Below are positions 21,548-32,037 of a DNA stretch of 64,000 bases, in pieces. Source of the DNA: Podospora pseudoanserina (lineage: Eukaryota > Ascomycota > Sordariomycetes > Sordariales > Podosporaceae); contig NC_085924.1 of the NCBI RefSeq assembly GCF_035222485.1, forward strand, positions 2,728,001 through 2,792,000, written 5' to 3'. A program made the position numbers and the translations under genes. The notes beneath the pieces are model-generated. The model was not told where the DNA came from. It saw only the letters and a program-made list of their open reading frames with translations, and did not search any database. Position 1 is the first letter of the stretch. Each line of letters starts with the position of its first letter.

Positions 21548-23251
21548 ATGTCCATCATCATCAAAATGCCCCCCAAAACGACCCTCACAATGGCCTCCAT
21601 CACCGCCTCACTCACCCCGCAGGACCTCGCCAATGCGAGCGAAATCTCCTCCCTCCTTCTCAAAATCTACCAAACCCTCATCCACATGCAGTACCTCCCC
21701 GTAAAATCCCTCCACCCGGGCCCTCACGATCTCACTCACCTCCTCCCCCTGTTCGAAAAGCTCCAATTGACACCCCAAATCATCTACCTCTACACCGTCC
21801 TGCCCTACGTCTCTTCCAAAGGCCACGACTTCTACCATGGTGGGTACTTTGCCGACTTTCGCAGCAAGCGCGACGTCAAAGACGCCAGAAACACATTCTA
21901 CGCCGAGGACCGCCGGGAGCAGATGCGCCCTTGGATGACGCCGCTTAGCTTGTGCTGTAACCACTCGGCCGTGCTGTTTTATGATTCCAGGCGGCATCGG
22001 ATAGGCATTTTTAGTCAGTGCGATGACTGGAGTAAGGATAAGGCGCTGAGGGCGAGGCATGGGGATTCAAAGTTGGGGTTGACGCCGGTGGAGGACTTGG
22101 AGGTCGACTCCAATTCTGAGCCCTGTAATGAGGATGGGGGGAGTGAGCGGGATAGTGATGATGAAACGAGGTCGAGGAAGAAGATGAAGAAACATTATCA
22201 TCCGAGGTTGGGGTGCGGGAGCCAGGGGAGGAATGTGTGGGATGATATGCCTTCGAGGCCAGCAGGGGATGTGCTGAGGGATATACTCACGGAGTATGAG
22301 ACTTTGGAGGAGGTGCCGTGGGTGTATGAGCATGGGTCGAGCCGAGACTGGCCGACGGGGGTGAAGCAGTTGTTCTTCAAGTATGGGTGGCCGGGCAAAG
22401 AATTTGCGAACAATGTCGAGGCGTTTGAGCTGGACAAGATGCGGCTTGCGGCAATGGGGACTCTCAGGAGGCGCGCGAAGGACATATGTGAGCAGGTCAA
22501 GCAAGCGAAGGAAAGGGTGGAGGAGAGGAATGGGCCCGACTTTCTGCTTTTGAGGCGACAGATTGCTACGGCCGAGACACCAGACGAAGAATGGATCGCG
22601 AGGTATCAACTTTGGCGGAAGGAGCAAATCATCGAGCAATCAAAACAGGAGCTGGAAGAGGCAGAGGCAACGAGGGACCGGCGGTTTCCATCTGGGCACA
22701 AGCTTAGCATGTTTAGCCAGAAGCCGGAGGATTGGATCCTGTGGGAGGTGCAAAAATGGAGGCAGGATATTGCCCGCGAGGAGGAGCACCTCCAGTCTGC
22801 CGTGGAGCAGGCCGAGATGTTCGCAGCTGGTCTCCTCGGCAATGAAGCCAATCTGGAATACATCAAAGACAACATCGAAAAAAGACAGAACAACTTGGAG
22901 CTCCTCCGCAAGGTCTTGGAAATGAGTAAGGAGGACGCGGAGAGGTTATGCCCTGGGATGGAGGGGCTCCCAGTCGAGGATGAAAGCGCCAACACTGCCA
23001 GCTTCCACAACCGAGCCTATGCCATCGGTTGCCATGAGAAAGCGATTGACGAGATAAAAGGCTTCATGGCTACCGTGCCGATACATTGTACCAAAGCAAT
23101 ACAGCTTCTGCAGGGAGAGATTGAAAATCACCGCGAGGACATCAAACGCAGCAATAAATGGTGGGACGGACACGAAGAAGCCATAAGGAATTTCGAAAAG
23201 AGGAAGGAGGCCCTTGCTGTCATGAAGGCCAAGCAGAAGACGGAAGGTTGA
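21548..23251 (+). CDS. Hypothetical coiled-coil protein
   Basis: A single frame of about 567 residues from the ATG at 21548 (MSIIIKMPPKTT); ATGs at 21566 and 21590 are alternatives. The N-terminal 160 residues are folded-looking (YLYTVLPYVSSKGHDFYHGG; LCCNHSAVLFYD). They are followed by an acidic stretch (GGSERDSDDETRSRKKMKKH) and then by long charged helices rich in E/K/Q from about residue 290 to the end, typical of coiled coil. There is no signal peptide or membrane segment. No family is recognised; nuclear or cytoplasmic location is a guess from composition. Confidence 0.75.
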   Translation: MSIIIKMPPKTTLTMASITASLTPQDLANASEISSLLLKIYQTLIHMQYLPVKSLHPGPHDLTHLLPLFEKLQLTPQIIYLYTVLPYVSSKGHDFYHGGYFADFRSKRDVKDARNTFYAEDRREQMRPWMTPLSLCCNHSAVLFYDSRRHRIGIFSQCDDWSKDKALRARHGDSKLGLTPVEDLEVDSNSEPCNEDGGSERDSDDETRSRKKMKKHYHPRLGCGSQGRNVWDDMPSRPAGDVLRDILTEYETLEEVPWVYEHGSSRDWPTGVKQLFFKYGWPGKEFANNVEAFELDKMRLAAMGTLRRRAKDICEQVKQAKERVEERNGPDFLLLRRQIATAETPDEEWIARYQLWRKEQIIEQSKQELEEAEATRDRRFPSGHKLSMFSQKPEDWILWEVQKWRQDIAREEEHLQSAVEQAEMFAAGLLGNEANLEYIKDNIEKRQNNLELLRKVLEMSKEDAERLCPGMEGLPVEDESANTASFHNRAYAIGCHEKAIDEIKGFMATVPIHCTKAIQLLQGEIENHREDIKRSNKWWDGHEEAIRNFEKRKEALAVMKAKQKTEG

Positions 23252-23531
23252 GAAACGGTCACAACAAAGATAGTCTTGGAAAGGTGAATAAACGAGTCAA
23301 ATGTTGTTTCATCCCGTGTACCCCTCGCTTTGTATGCTATGCTCATCTAAGAGCCAGAGAGCCGCCTGCCAATGCTACCATGCAAGGACGCCAAAAGCCT
23401 AGCCAAAAATGCGTCAACTTTGGGTTCGTATTTCCAATTTTCATGACGAAGTGCCCGGTTTCTTGGCATAAACAACATAGCTACTTCACGGTCAGTGTCT
23501 CATTTCATCAAGGCCACATGATGCCGACTTA

Positions 23532-24717
23532 CTAGGGTACCCAACTGTGCATGTTGCGGTCCACCACTTCATTTCTTGCCCTGGCCATCAAGACCTGAAA
23601 GTAAGTCTCATCACCGCCAAGGATGTCCTTGTAGCCCCGTGCAAAGACATTCATGATGCCATCCCTGTAGTGTGTCAACTCCAGGGCGCCAATCCTCTTG
23701 AGTCTCTCATCCTTTGGCCAGGGGTTGGTTGGAATCTTGTACATCTTTTGCACAATATCCTCGTATCCCTCCTCTTCCAGATACTTCGTCCAGCTCAAAG
23801 GCTCCATCCCTGAGACACCGACCTTGGCGGACATGTCGAAAAAGATCTGCGCCGTCTCCAGGTAGGCGCTATCCTTGGGCAGAGTGTCATCGTCGGATGA
23901 GAACAGTGGGACGGATGCGCCAAGCTGGAGGTATGCCCCCGGCTTGAGCGCCCTCTTGGCCTGGCGAAAGAGCCTCGGCCAGTCCCGGATGGCCATGATT
24001 AGTTCCCTTGCGTGGATGAAGTCAAACTTGTTCTCCCCCCAAAGCCAGTCGTTCTCGATGTCGTCGATCTCAAAACTGAGGTTGGGAGGGATGAGGTTCG
24101 GTTGGGTAGGCGCGAGATCGACGCCGATGACCTCGGCCGACGGAAACATGTCTGCCACCTCGATGGCCCAGATGCCAGAGCCCGTGCCAAGGTCGAGAAT
24201 CTTCTGCGGGTCAGAAGGCACGGGGCAAATGAATAGGCGGTTGCCAAGGAGGAGGGTGAACTTGTAGTGTTGGAGATCATTGCGGTCCAGCTGTGCAGGG
24301 CGTCAGCGATTTGTCAGAAAGAACATGCAGATACCACCAGCAGAGCAAAAATACCTCCTCATCGTCAATGGGAAGCCATTGTTTGTGCATGCCGTATGCA
24401 GCATAAAGCCTCCCATTTTCCTCAACGCCGCGCCGAATGTCAGATGCGATGGAGCTCAAATACCGTGTCGATGTTGATTCCGCATATCCCTCATCGTCTG
24501 TCCACCGGTCGGGCTCGATGCTGTCGTTATCGGTGTCGGTGGCAGTGGGTGCCGAAAGACTCTCATTGAGCGAGGGCGCAATGCCGGGCTCGTCAAAGTC
24601 GCACTGTTGTTCGTTGGTATCGGTCTTGTCTGTCGCGAGGTGCTTGCCCTTGTCTTGACGTTGATCGTCGCCGGAGCCGAAGCCGGCTGGGTCGTCGTCA
24701 TGATCTGTGTAGGGCAT
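23532..24717 (-). CDS. LaeA-like SAM-dependent methyltransferase
   Basis: The model is complement(join(23532..24290, 24355..24717)), 373 residues. Exon 1 is an acidic, low-complexity N-terminus ending LYAAYGMHKQWLPIDDEE. A 64-nt intron (GTATTT, CACAG) leads to LDRNDLQHYKFTLLLGNRLF and SAM motif I, ILDLGTGSGIWAIEVAD (152 on). Then come VIGVDLAPTQPNLIPPN and FDFIHARELIMAIRDWPRLF. This architecture is the common fungal LaeA-like / TAM-type class. Genuine LaeA is a nuclear regulator of secondary metabolism, but most members of the class are paralogues of unknown substrate. It is divergent from the O-methyltransferase at 25.7 kb. Confidence 0.85.
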
Positions 24718-25738
24718 TTTGATGGCAATCGCAACGACGAAGAAGTGATGAAAGGATCATCATGATGCGTGTCAGATAGAAAAGCAAAAAGGTGGGGAAG
24801 AGAGTAAATGGCAGGTGTCCCAAAGGGCCAAAGGGGCGCTGAGATTTCCTGTGGCTTGCCTGGACCTTGGGAATCCCGACCAACTGGGTTCTTTGTTTTC
24901 CTGCCGTGTTCTGTGCCGGAGTCTTGAGGGTGGGTGACATGCAGCTTTTTTCGCATCCTGTGCTGGGTAGGTCTTTGTCCAGCCGTTCGCTGACTGGCGG
25001 CTGTTCCGGGTTCCAATCCATCGGGACACATCGCCCCGGTCCTGTTTGTCCCTCGGCTGGTAGGTGTGTCGCTGATCCACGGCTCGCTAATGTGGTCCGG
25101 TCGAGTTTGTTCTTTTTTCTTTTCTGTTTCGTCCTCCGTGATGTCGCAGAAACAGACCATCTCAGCCGAACCGCCCCCGCCAGCATGTGCCTCCCTGGCA
25201 CTGCAATAATAGCAGCGAACTGACCAATGAGAAGGGGCCGAGATGCACAATCCCAACCCCCTCGTTTGTGTAACCAGGGCAGAGATAAGTCCGATCGCTG
25301 CTAACAGGTATGGATGACCCGACAGTCTGGCTCCCGGGGCCGACGGGATGTTGGGATTTTCATGACTTCCATCAGCCAATTCCACTGTGTTGCTCTTAAT
25401 CTGTGGTGTGTAACAGCCTATCTGCTCTCCTCCCTGCGACCCCCGCATACTCGACGACCACGGCCCCTCAGTTGAACCCCCGCACCAATCGCAATAGTAT
25501 CATGGTCGGTTGGTACTTTTGTTCGATATTCTGTCCTCCTGCAGCTTCATGACCCTGGGCCAGGCACTGCGGGGTATGTGAGCATCATCCCCGGTAGCCC
25601 CTTGTGGAAGACATCGCGACATGGTGATGGGATTGGCTAGGTATTTAACATGCCGCTGCACCTCATCCATTGGGCCACCCTTCTCTCTGCTACCAGCTGC
25701 CGCATCAACCGCTCCTCAGTGCAACCCCCAACTCCGCC
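24718..25738. other. Divergent promoter region between two methyltransferase genes
   Basis: About 1 kb between the starts of the LaeA-like gene (minus) and the O-methyltransferase (plus). No gene seen. A TATTTAACA box at about 25642 lies close to the plus-strand gene. Confidence 0.45.
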
Positions 25739-27158
25739 ATGGCTTTACCCACCAAGCAAGAGGTCCAGGATCTCGTCAAACAGCTGACTGAAGCTGCCAA
25801 CGCCTATGATGATTCCGCCAGTCTTGCCGGCCATCTCGCCCGCACCGACATTATCGCAAGGGCGAAGGACCTCCAGCGTGCCTTGATCACTGCCGATCAG
25901 ACACCTGCCTATCATGGCCTAAACGTGAGTTTCTTTCACTACTCATCTGCACCACGAGATATCATATGCTGACTTTGTTGTTTGTGAACAGATGGCCGAG
26001 TTGATTGCTGCCCGCACGTTCATCAAGATTGGAGCTCTCGACGCCATCCCCGAGACGGGAACCATTTCCCTCCACGGTCTCTCCAAGGCCACCGGAGCCC
26101 AAGAATCTCTCCTCGGTTTGTTTATCAGATTCGACAGCCTCGACCTTGTTGTGTGACTGACCATGAATGGCAGAGCGCGATGCCCGTATCCTCGTGGCCA
26201 CTGGCTTTCTGCTCCAGCCTTCTGCCACCACCCTTGCCTACGGTCACAGCAAGTTCAGCCTCGTCTACCGCGCTGGCTCGCCGGCCGGTTACTTCTTCCT
26301 TGCCCTCTATGACCAGTACCTCAAGCATGCCTACAACTTTGACGACTATCTCGAGGCGCACGGCCAGGTCTCTGCGGCCCGCGAACCCGATGATCCCCTT
26401 CACAACCCCTGCACCTGGAACGCAAAGCAGGATGGTGTGTCTGTCTGGCAGATCATGGCTCAGAACCCGGAGAAGCTGGACCAGTTCCAAAAGGGATTGG
26501 CCGGCATTGATGTTGCCGTCCCACCCGTGGGTCATTTTGACTTTTCATTGTTGAAAAACAGCGACGAGGAGAATGCTGCGGGGATCAAGGAGCTGGTTGA
26601 TGTAGGGGGTGGCCATGGAGTGGTTTTGTCCAAGATTCTCGCTGCTCATCCAGACTTGGGTGCCAGGAACACAGTGTTGCAGGAACGGAAGGACATTTGT
26701 GCTCTGGCCACTGAACATCTGCCCGAGGGAGCAGTGGCGATGGAACATGATTTTACAATGGAACAGCCTGTGAAAGGTAAGTCTGGGTCACTGTCCTGGT
26801 GGATTCTATGAATATTGCTGACTTCAGTTGCTCAACAGGAGCGAAGGGCTATTTCTTCCGGATGATCATGCATGACTATTCCGACGCCGTTGCCTCAGGG
26901 ATTCTGAAGCAGATCGTACCTGCCATGAACAGCCAGTCCAGGGTCCTGGTCTGTGATATGATCTTGCCGCAAAAGGTTGGCGAGGCCGACTTTGCAGCAG
27001 CCGTAATGGATCATGCCGTTATGACCATGGGTGGCAAGGAAAGAACTGAGGAAGGCTTCAGAAAGATCTTTGACGCTGCTGGACTGGAGTTGGTCAAGGT
27101 TTGGAGGGCCCCGGGCGTTCCCGGTGGTGTGGTTGAGGGAAGGCTGAGGGCTAACTGA
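25739..27158 (+). CDS. Plant-type O-methyltransferase (SAM-dependent)
   Basis: The model is join(25739..25924, 25992..26115, 26174..26776, 26839..27158), 410 residues; all three introns keep phase. Order: N-terminal helical dimerisation part, winged-helix segment (FIKIGALDAIPETGTISLHG), SAM motif VDVGGGHG (245-252), and FRMIMHDYSD with probable catalytic base His316. The C-terminus is APGVPGGVVEGRLRAN. This is the COMT-like family that methylates phenolic or polyketide hydroxyls. The substrate is unknown. Being next to a LaeA-like gene suggests a small specialised-metabolism locus; no synthase is in reach. Confidence 0.88.
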
Positions 27159-28727
27159 TTTGATGACACGAGAAGATGACAACTGAGCAGAGGATTACGT
27201 TGTCAGAACTACTGTGATGTCTTGATAGGTAGTTTGGCCTTTTTTTCTCTTTCTTCTGGCTATATTAATGAAGATCTCTTTTTGGATACCTGATTTCGTC
27301 TCTGGAGTAAACTTTATGTGTCTGTGTGCTAGGAAGCACGCCGCCATCAGTGTCACTGGGCCAGCTCATGTAACTTGCTCTTGTGTGAATGATAGAGATT
27401 GCTTGATACTGGAACCTTTGGGATCTTTTGTCTACCTAATTAGTTTTAGCGCTAGGCCATATCATGTATGAGATATGTAGGATGCCCAAAGAAACTGGGA
27501 CAACCATGTGCCCTGTCTTATTCATCTTATCTCGAGCCTGGAGCAACAAAGATTGGGTGTAGATCATGAAGGAACATTCCATGCCATGGTGGAGATTTTC
27601 TCGGGCAATAGCCGGCTGGGGTAACTTGGAGTTTCCAGTGCCTGGAAGCAGTAGCATAATAGGTATCTATCGTTGTGGTAGAATCACGGTGCAAAATGAA
27701 GCAATTTTGGGTATATGCAAACATTGACTTGTAAAGTGAAATGGAGGAGATTATCCTGTTTCCAGTTTATCAACTTTCTCTTCAATGGTTATTTGAATCC
27801 TGTTAGATGGGTGCCTCGTGAGTACTCCTCAGCCCAATGATGTCGTCGACCCAGTGATTCCGCCGACCCAGTGACTCCGCCGACCCAGTGTTCTCGCCAA
27901 CCCAGATCTCGCCAACCCAGATCTCGCCGATCCAATGGTGTCGTCGGCCCCCAACTAGGGTGTGGTCAAGGAACTGCAGACATGAACTACGGTTTGAAGA
28001 TGTGTGCATAGGGTTCCCTTGAGCCTCCAGCACAATAGGTGCCTTAGGTAGCAAAGACTGTTCTTGTATGCCTCGATGAATACCCTTCATAGCATTCTTA
28101 TCACTTGTCTGTCTGCTCTGTTGGGCCATTAACTGCTCTGGCCCTTCATCCCATTCATTTCCAGCAGACTCTTCTTATCAAGCCCTGTCATCCACACCCT
28201 CGGGGCCCCTGCACTTGCCATTCTGCCCACACTTTTCGTTCACCAATTTAGTGCTGCTCTGGTGTCTATAAATTATTTCCTCTCATCCTCGGGCTTGCTT
28301 TCGTCCTCTTCCACCACACACCACACCCATCCCTCCCGCTTCGAGCTTTGTGCCAGTCTGTTGCCCAACACAACACACATCAGATCTCCAAGCAAGCTTC
28401 GCATTGAAGCCTCATAGTAAGTCGCATCACCTCCACCACTGTCATCATCATTGTCATCTCTGCTTAATTATTCATCTTTGCTTCCTACATCTCGTGGACG
28501 CTATTCACACCTGAGGGAAGGTGACAAGGATGTTGTCACATTTCCTTCACACATTACTCATCTCTTCCAGCCCTGAGGCCTTGCTTTTCATTCACAGAAC
28601 ACATCTTTGGACTTCTCACCTCACAGTGAATCACTGACACTGACACTTCTCTTTCTTCCACAAGCATTTCGACTTCTTCTCATTACATCTGCCACACTTT
28701 CTCACAAATAACCACCGCTCAACCACA
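27159..28727. other. Intergenic with a GC-rich minisatellite and a long leader
   Basis: No gene found from 27159. From about 28300 the sequence is CT- and ACA-rich and probably is the leader of the downstream gene. GTAAGT at 28413 and CACCTCACAG at 28618-28627 could bound an untranslated-region intron. Confidence 0.4.
27844..27934. repeat. Minisatellite, 15-17 bp units
   Basis: About six units of the type CGCCGACCCAGTGATTC; three are 17 bp and two are a shorter 15-bp variant, CGCCAACCCAGATCT. Confidence 0.75.
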
Positions 28728-29579
28728 ATGGCTGACATCAAGATTTCTCCCGCTGCCCCTGAGGGCTTTTCTGAGCGTGAACAGCGCCTCATGATGTTTG
28801 TCCTGCTCCACAGTGACATCACCTCTTTGCAGGCACGTTTCTTTCTTTCACCACACTGTTGCTTCTCTAGCAGTGCTGACACTTCTTTCTTACAGATTGA
28901 CTACCCTGCTGTTGCCTCCCGCATGGGTCTCACCAATGTCCGCTCCGCCTCCAACGCCTGGGGCACCCTCAAGAAGAAGATTCTTGCCATCGATGCCCAG
29001 GATAAGGCCGCCAACCCTGACAAGGCTGCTGCTGCTGAAGAGAGCACCGCTTCGATCAAGGCCACTACTAAGACCCCCGCCAAGGGCAAGCGCGCTGCTG
29101 CCGCCATAACTGAGGGCGATGCCGATGCCGAAATCGCCACTCCCACCAAGAAGCCCCGTGGCAGAAAGCCCAAGGCTGCCACCGCCACCCCCAAGACTGA
29201 GGATATGGTGACGTCTGAGGATGGCGAGAAGGCCGAGGGCAGTGAGAATACTCCCATCAACCTCGTTACACCCACCGTGACCCCCGTCAAGAAGCCTCGT
29301 GGTCGCGCCGCCGCCAAGATTAAGGCCGAGGCCGCTGCCAAAGCTGCTGCTGAGGTCGGGGCCGCTAACACGAAGACTGCTGCTGCCAAGGAGGAGGAGG
29401 ACTTGGAGTCCGAGGTCAAGGATGAATCCACCGTCACTGAGGCCAAAAAGGAGGAGGACGATGTCGAGGAGCTTGTTAGCCCCGAGTATGTCGCCCACTT
29501 GGAGAAGATTGCCGCTGATGGAATCAAAGCTATCAAGAAGGAGGATCTGGAGGAGGACGAGGATGATGGCACCATTTAG
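28728..29579 (+). CDS. AT-hook-like nuclear protein
   Basis: The preferred model is join(28728..28832, 28896..29579), 262 residues. The N-terminus (LMMFVLLHSDITSLQ joined to IDYPAVASRMGLTNVRSASN) is a Myb/SANT-like helical unit common in small fungal nuclear proteins. It is followed by Ala/Lys-rich sequence with AT-hook-like KKPRGRKPK and KKPRGRAAAK and an acidic end. The intron starts with GC, not GT (CAG|GCACGT), and ends TTACAG, with a CTGAC branch site. Using the nearby GT instead would create an immediate stop. The 63-nt intron has no in-frame stop, so a retained form adding 21 residues is also translatable. It probably binds A+T-rich DNA. Confidence 0.8.
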   Translation: MADIKISPAAPEGFSEREQRLMMFVLLHSDITSLQARFFLSPHCCFSSSADTSFLQIDYPAVASRMGLTNVRSASNAWGTLKKKILAIDAQDKAANPDKAAAAEESTASIKATTKTPAKGKRAAAAITEGDADAEIATPTKKPRGRKPKAATATPKTEDMVTSEDGEKAEGSENTPINLVTPTVTPVKKPRGRAAAKIKAEAAAKAAAEVGAANTKTAAAKEEEDLESEVKDESTVTEAKKEEDDVEELVSPEYVAHLEKIAADGIKAIKKEDLEEDEDDGTI

Positions 29580-30313
29580 TTCCTTATTTTCGTTGACTCA
29601 CGAGCACATCGACCTCATCCTCACTTTATGAATTCTCTGGTAGGGCTTTGATATGGGCAGCTGCGCGGAGTTTGGGAATACATAGGAGTCTCGGTTGCGC
29701 TTGGAATTTCTCTCCCGTCTTTGGAGCAGACCATATGAACATGAAGCCTGCAAAGTAACGAAGCAATGGGGATATAATGAAATGCCTTTTCTTCAACACC
29801 TGACCCCTGATTCATTGATGTGACTACTGCAGTGGTGTGCCAGATAACCTTTGTGAACGATTGTGCAAGTGCGGCAACGTGCCTCCATCTCTCTGCCTTG
29901 TGGCCGCCTCGTCATCTCAAAGCTATGTGTATCTCAGATCGCACTTTGGGTCACCTCAACTTACTTCTGTCCCAGCATGACCTAGAGTTACATGATGTGC
30001 ATTCTCAAAGTCCATGGCCATTATGCTGATGCCTTCCCGACATATCACACCAGAGGCCGGCACACTTGTGCATAAGAGCAGTGTGAGGAAGGAAGGCATG
30101 GTCCACGATAAGATGCGCTGGTTACCGCCATCAAGTCCCAGATAAAGCATAGCTCCTTCCTTTCGGAGACCACCTGCACCGATGGCGGAGAATTATTGTG
30201 ACAGCCCTGCCTCACATTTTTTATTTCCCTGCCCATCTTCAGCTTTCTCTTCTCCTACCATTGAAACTGACCTACCACGCTTATCCCAATTATCATAACC
30301 ATCAATCCTCACC
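29580..30313. other. Intergenic, nothing recognised
   Basis: No gene or repeat found. The last 90 bases are CT-rich with ACC/ATCACC leader sequence before the next start codon. Confidence 0.4.
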
Positions 30314-31061
30314 ATGTTCGCCTCTCATGTCATCGGGATGCTGCTGGCTGCGGCCTCAGTCAAGGTAGGTCGGAGAGTTACGCTGGTGTTGAGTCGAACG
30401 ACCGAGTCGCTAATTCCACACAACAGGCCATTCCTGCTTCATTTGAAGGCTTGATCACCGCCGATATCACCTGGACCGGCCGGGTCGTCGCCAATGGCTC
30501 CATGGTCAACTTCACTGGCCCCTCTCTCCAGGCCATCGAGCAGAGCATTGCTTCTGTCTATCCCGGCTTTACTTGGGCTACTGCTCCCCAGCCTAACGAC
30601 GATTTTTCTCTGAGCAGCCGTAACATTGATGACACCCAAGATGTCCCCACCCCTTCGGTATGCCTCTGTCCCCTTCCTTACATGGCTCCGGGCCACATTC
30701 TCACCAATTTCCACAGTTGCTCAAGTGTTGGGATGGAGGTGTTGGTGATGCCGATGCCTCCCACATCACTGAGGGCATCAATTACCTCCAGAGCGTCCCT
30801 GGATACTGCTCGAATGATGCCGGCGCCGCCAACTGCGGACAGATCAGTTGCAGCTACAACAGCGCCATCATGTGGTGCAACAACAACAGGCGTACCTACA
30901 CCACGCACTGCAAGAGCCTTGCCAAGTATGCCACAGCTATTGTCAGGGGGTGCCAGCATGAGACGCGTGATTCGGCGCATGAGACCATCTGGACCCGCGG
31001 CATCCAGGGAGATGAGCTTGGGATTAGCGTCATTGCCGCGAAGCCAGCGGTTGATTGCTGA
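30314..31061 (+). CDS. Small secreted cysteine-rich protein
   Basis: The model is join(30314..30364, 30427..30657, 30717..31061), 208 residues; both introns are phase 0 with GTAGGT and GTATGC donors and CAG acceptors. The N-terminus MFASHVIGMLLAAASVKAIP is a signal peptide. The mature part has an Asn glycosylation site (GSMVNFTGPS), then CWDGG, GINYLQSVPGYCSN, NCGQISCSYNSAIMWCNNN and C-terminal single cysteines, eight in all. The CSYNSAI-WCN core recurs in a family of fungal secreted proteins I know only as hypothetical. The role may be extracellular or effector-like; nothing supports an enzyme. Confidence 0.75.
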
Positions 31062-31299
31062 GCAAGAAGAGAAAGGCGGGAGGAACTTTGGTTGCGAGAG
31101 ATGACTGGTTATGCAATGTCAATCGATCTGAGGTAGATGGAGGTAATCTGCATAGAAGAGAGATATCGCAAGATGATGTTGTGCGTGGCCCTTGTTGTTT
31201 TCCTTGGTGCTACGTCTGCCTATTCGAGACATTGTCTGAGCTTTGTTGCCATCTGGTCATGGGAGCCTCCATGCCCCGAGGTTACAACCCCGAGGCCTG

Positions 31300-31587
31300 T
31301 CATGTCACTGCTTGGCATGGGTAACGACAAGTACTAAACACAAATGGGCAGCTGACGACATCACCAACCCTTGACAAGAAACAAGTCCCAAACTGAGGAT
31401 CCCCCGATGGGAACGAGCAGCCCACAGACCCATTGACATTGGTACAGCACACGTCCACAAAGTTGTCGATCGTACACGGTGACCCTGGAGCGCCACACAT
31501 TGGCTTGAACGGATAGGCGTAGTCATTAGACTCGCAATCGGGGTATCTTGTCTGACTCGATGTCGTGACCCCGGTCATTGCCGACAT
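31300..31587 (-). CDS. Cysteine-rich frame, probable exon of a secreted protein
   Basis: The open minus-strand frame contains PDCESNDYAYPFKPMCGAPG, PCTIDNFVDVCCTNVNGSVG, CSFPSGDP and CRYPC, with nine cysteines in about 75 residues, as in small disulphide-rich secreted proteins. It lacks its own signal peptide. A branch site and acceptor (CTAACCATGATACAG) lie just upstream, suggesting it is a 3' exon, but no donor in the preceding gene joins it in phase. It may belong to a decayed or differently spliced gene. Confidence 0.4.
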   Translation of the reverse strand: MSAMTGVTTSSQTRYPDCESNDYAYPFKPMCGAPGSPCTIDNFVDVCCTNVNGSVGCSFPSGDPQFGTCFLSRVGDVVSCPFVFSTCRYPCQAVT

Positions 31588-31641
31588 GTGGAGGCGGGGC
31601 TTTTGTCTGTATCATGGTTAGACAGACGACGATCATGGGGT

Positions 31642-32037
31642 TCAAGAATGGGAGGGAGCTGCGGGAGCGAAACGTGAACAAGCCGAGTCTAGCTTTTTGG
31701 GCTTGTCCCAGCAGGACTTTTGGAAGGGGCCCATGGCGGCGGGCCCTTTGCAGATTGTTTTGGTGTGCTTGTTGCAGAAACCTTTGGCAAATTGGGCCTC
31801 GAGGGCGCGGGAGCAGTTGTTGCCTTTGAGGCAGCAGGGTTTCTTGGGGGCGGCGGGACGGGCGACGGGTATTCGGGTAGCGGGGCTTTCGAGGGGGCTG
31901 TATGATGGGGGTGCGTCGTTAGAGTTGTTTAGGGAGTTCCAGACGCGGAGGGAGCCGTCGGGGTGGGTGGTTCTTTGGAAGGCGGTGGTGAGGGAGGTGG
32001 TGATGGTGATGAGGAGGGGGAGCGGTAGGAGCTTCAT
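31642..32037 (-). CDS. Small secreted protein, Cys-containing
   Basis: A 131-residue frame starts MKLLPLPLLITITTSLTTAF, a strong signal peptide. It then has a Ser/Pro-rich segment and a basic cysteine region (KKPCCLKGNNCSRALEAQFA; KGFCNKHTKTICKG; SCWDKPKK). It either ends at its own stop or continues by splicing into the cysteine-rich frame at 31300-31587; the phase does not fit any good donor, so the short form is preferred. No family is recognised. Confidence 0.5.
   Translation of the reverse strand: MKLLPLPLLITITTSLTTAFQRTTHPDGSLRVWNSLNNSNDAPPSYSPLESPATRIPVARPAAPKKPCCLKGNNCSRALEAQFAKGFCNKHTKTICKGPAAMGPFQKSCWDKPKKLDSACSRFAPAAPSHS

Noticed and set aside
28890-29575. Long minus-strand open frames, Ser/Leu/Gly-rich
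   Set aside because: Antisense of the Lys/Ala-rich AT-hook protein; low complexity mirrors its codons.
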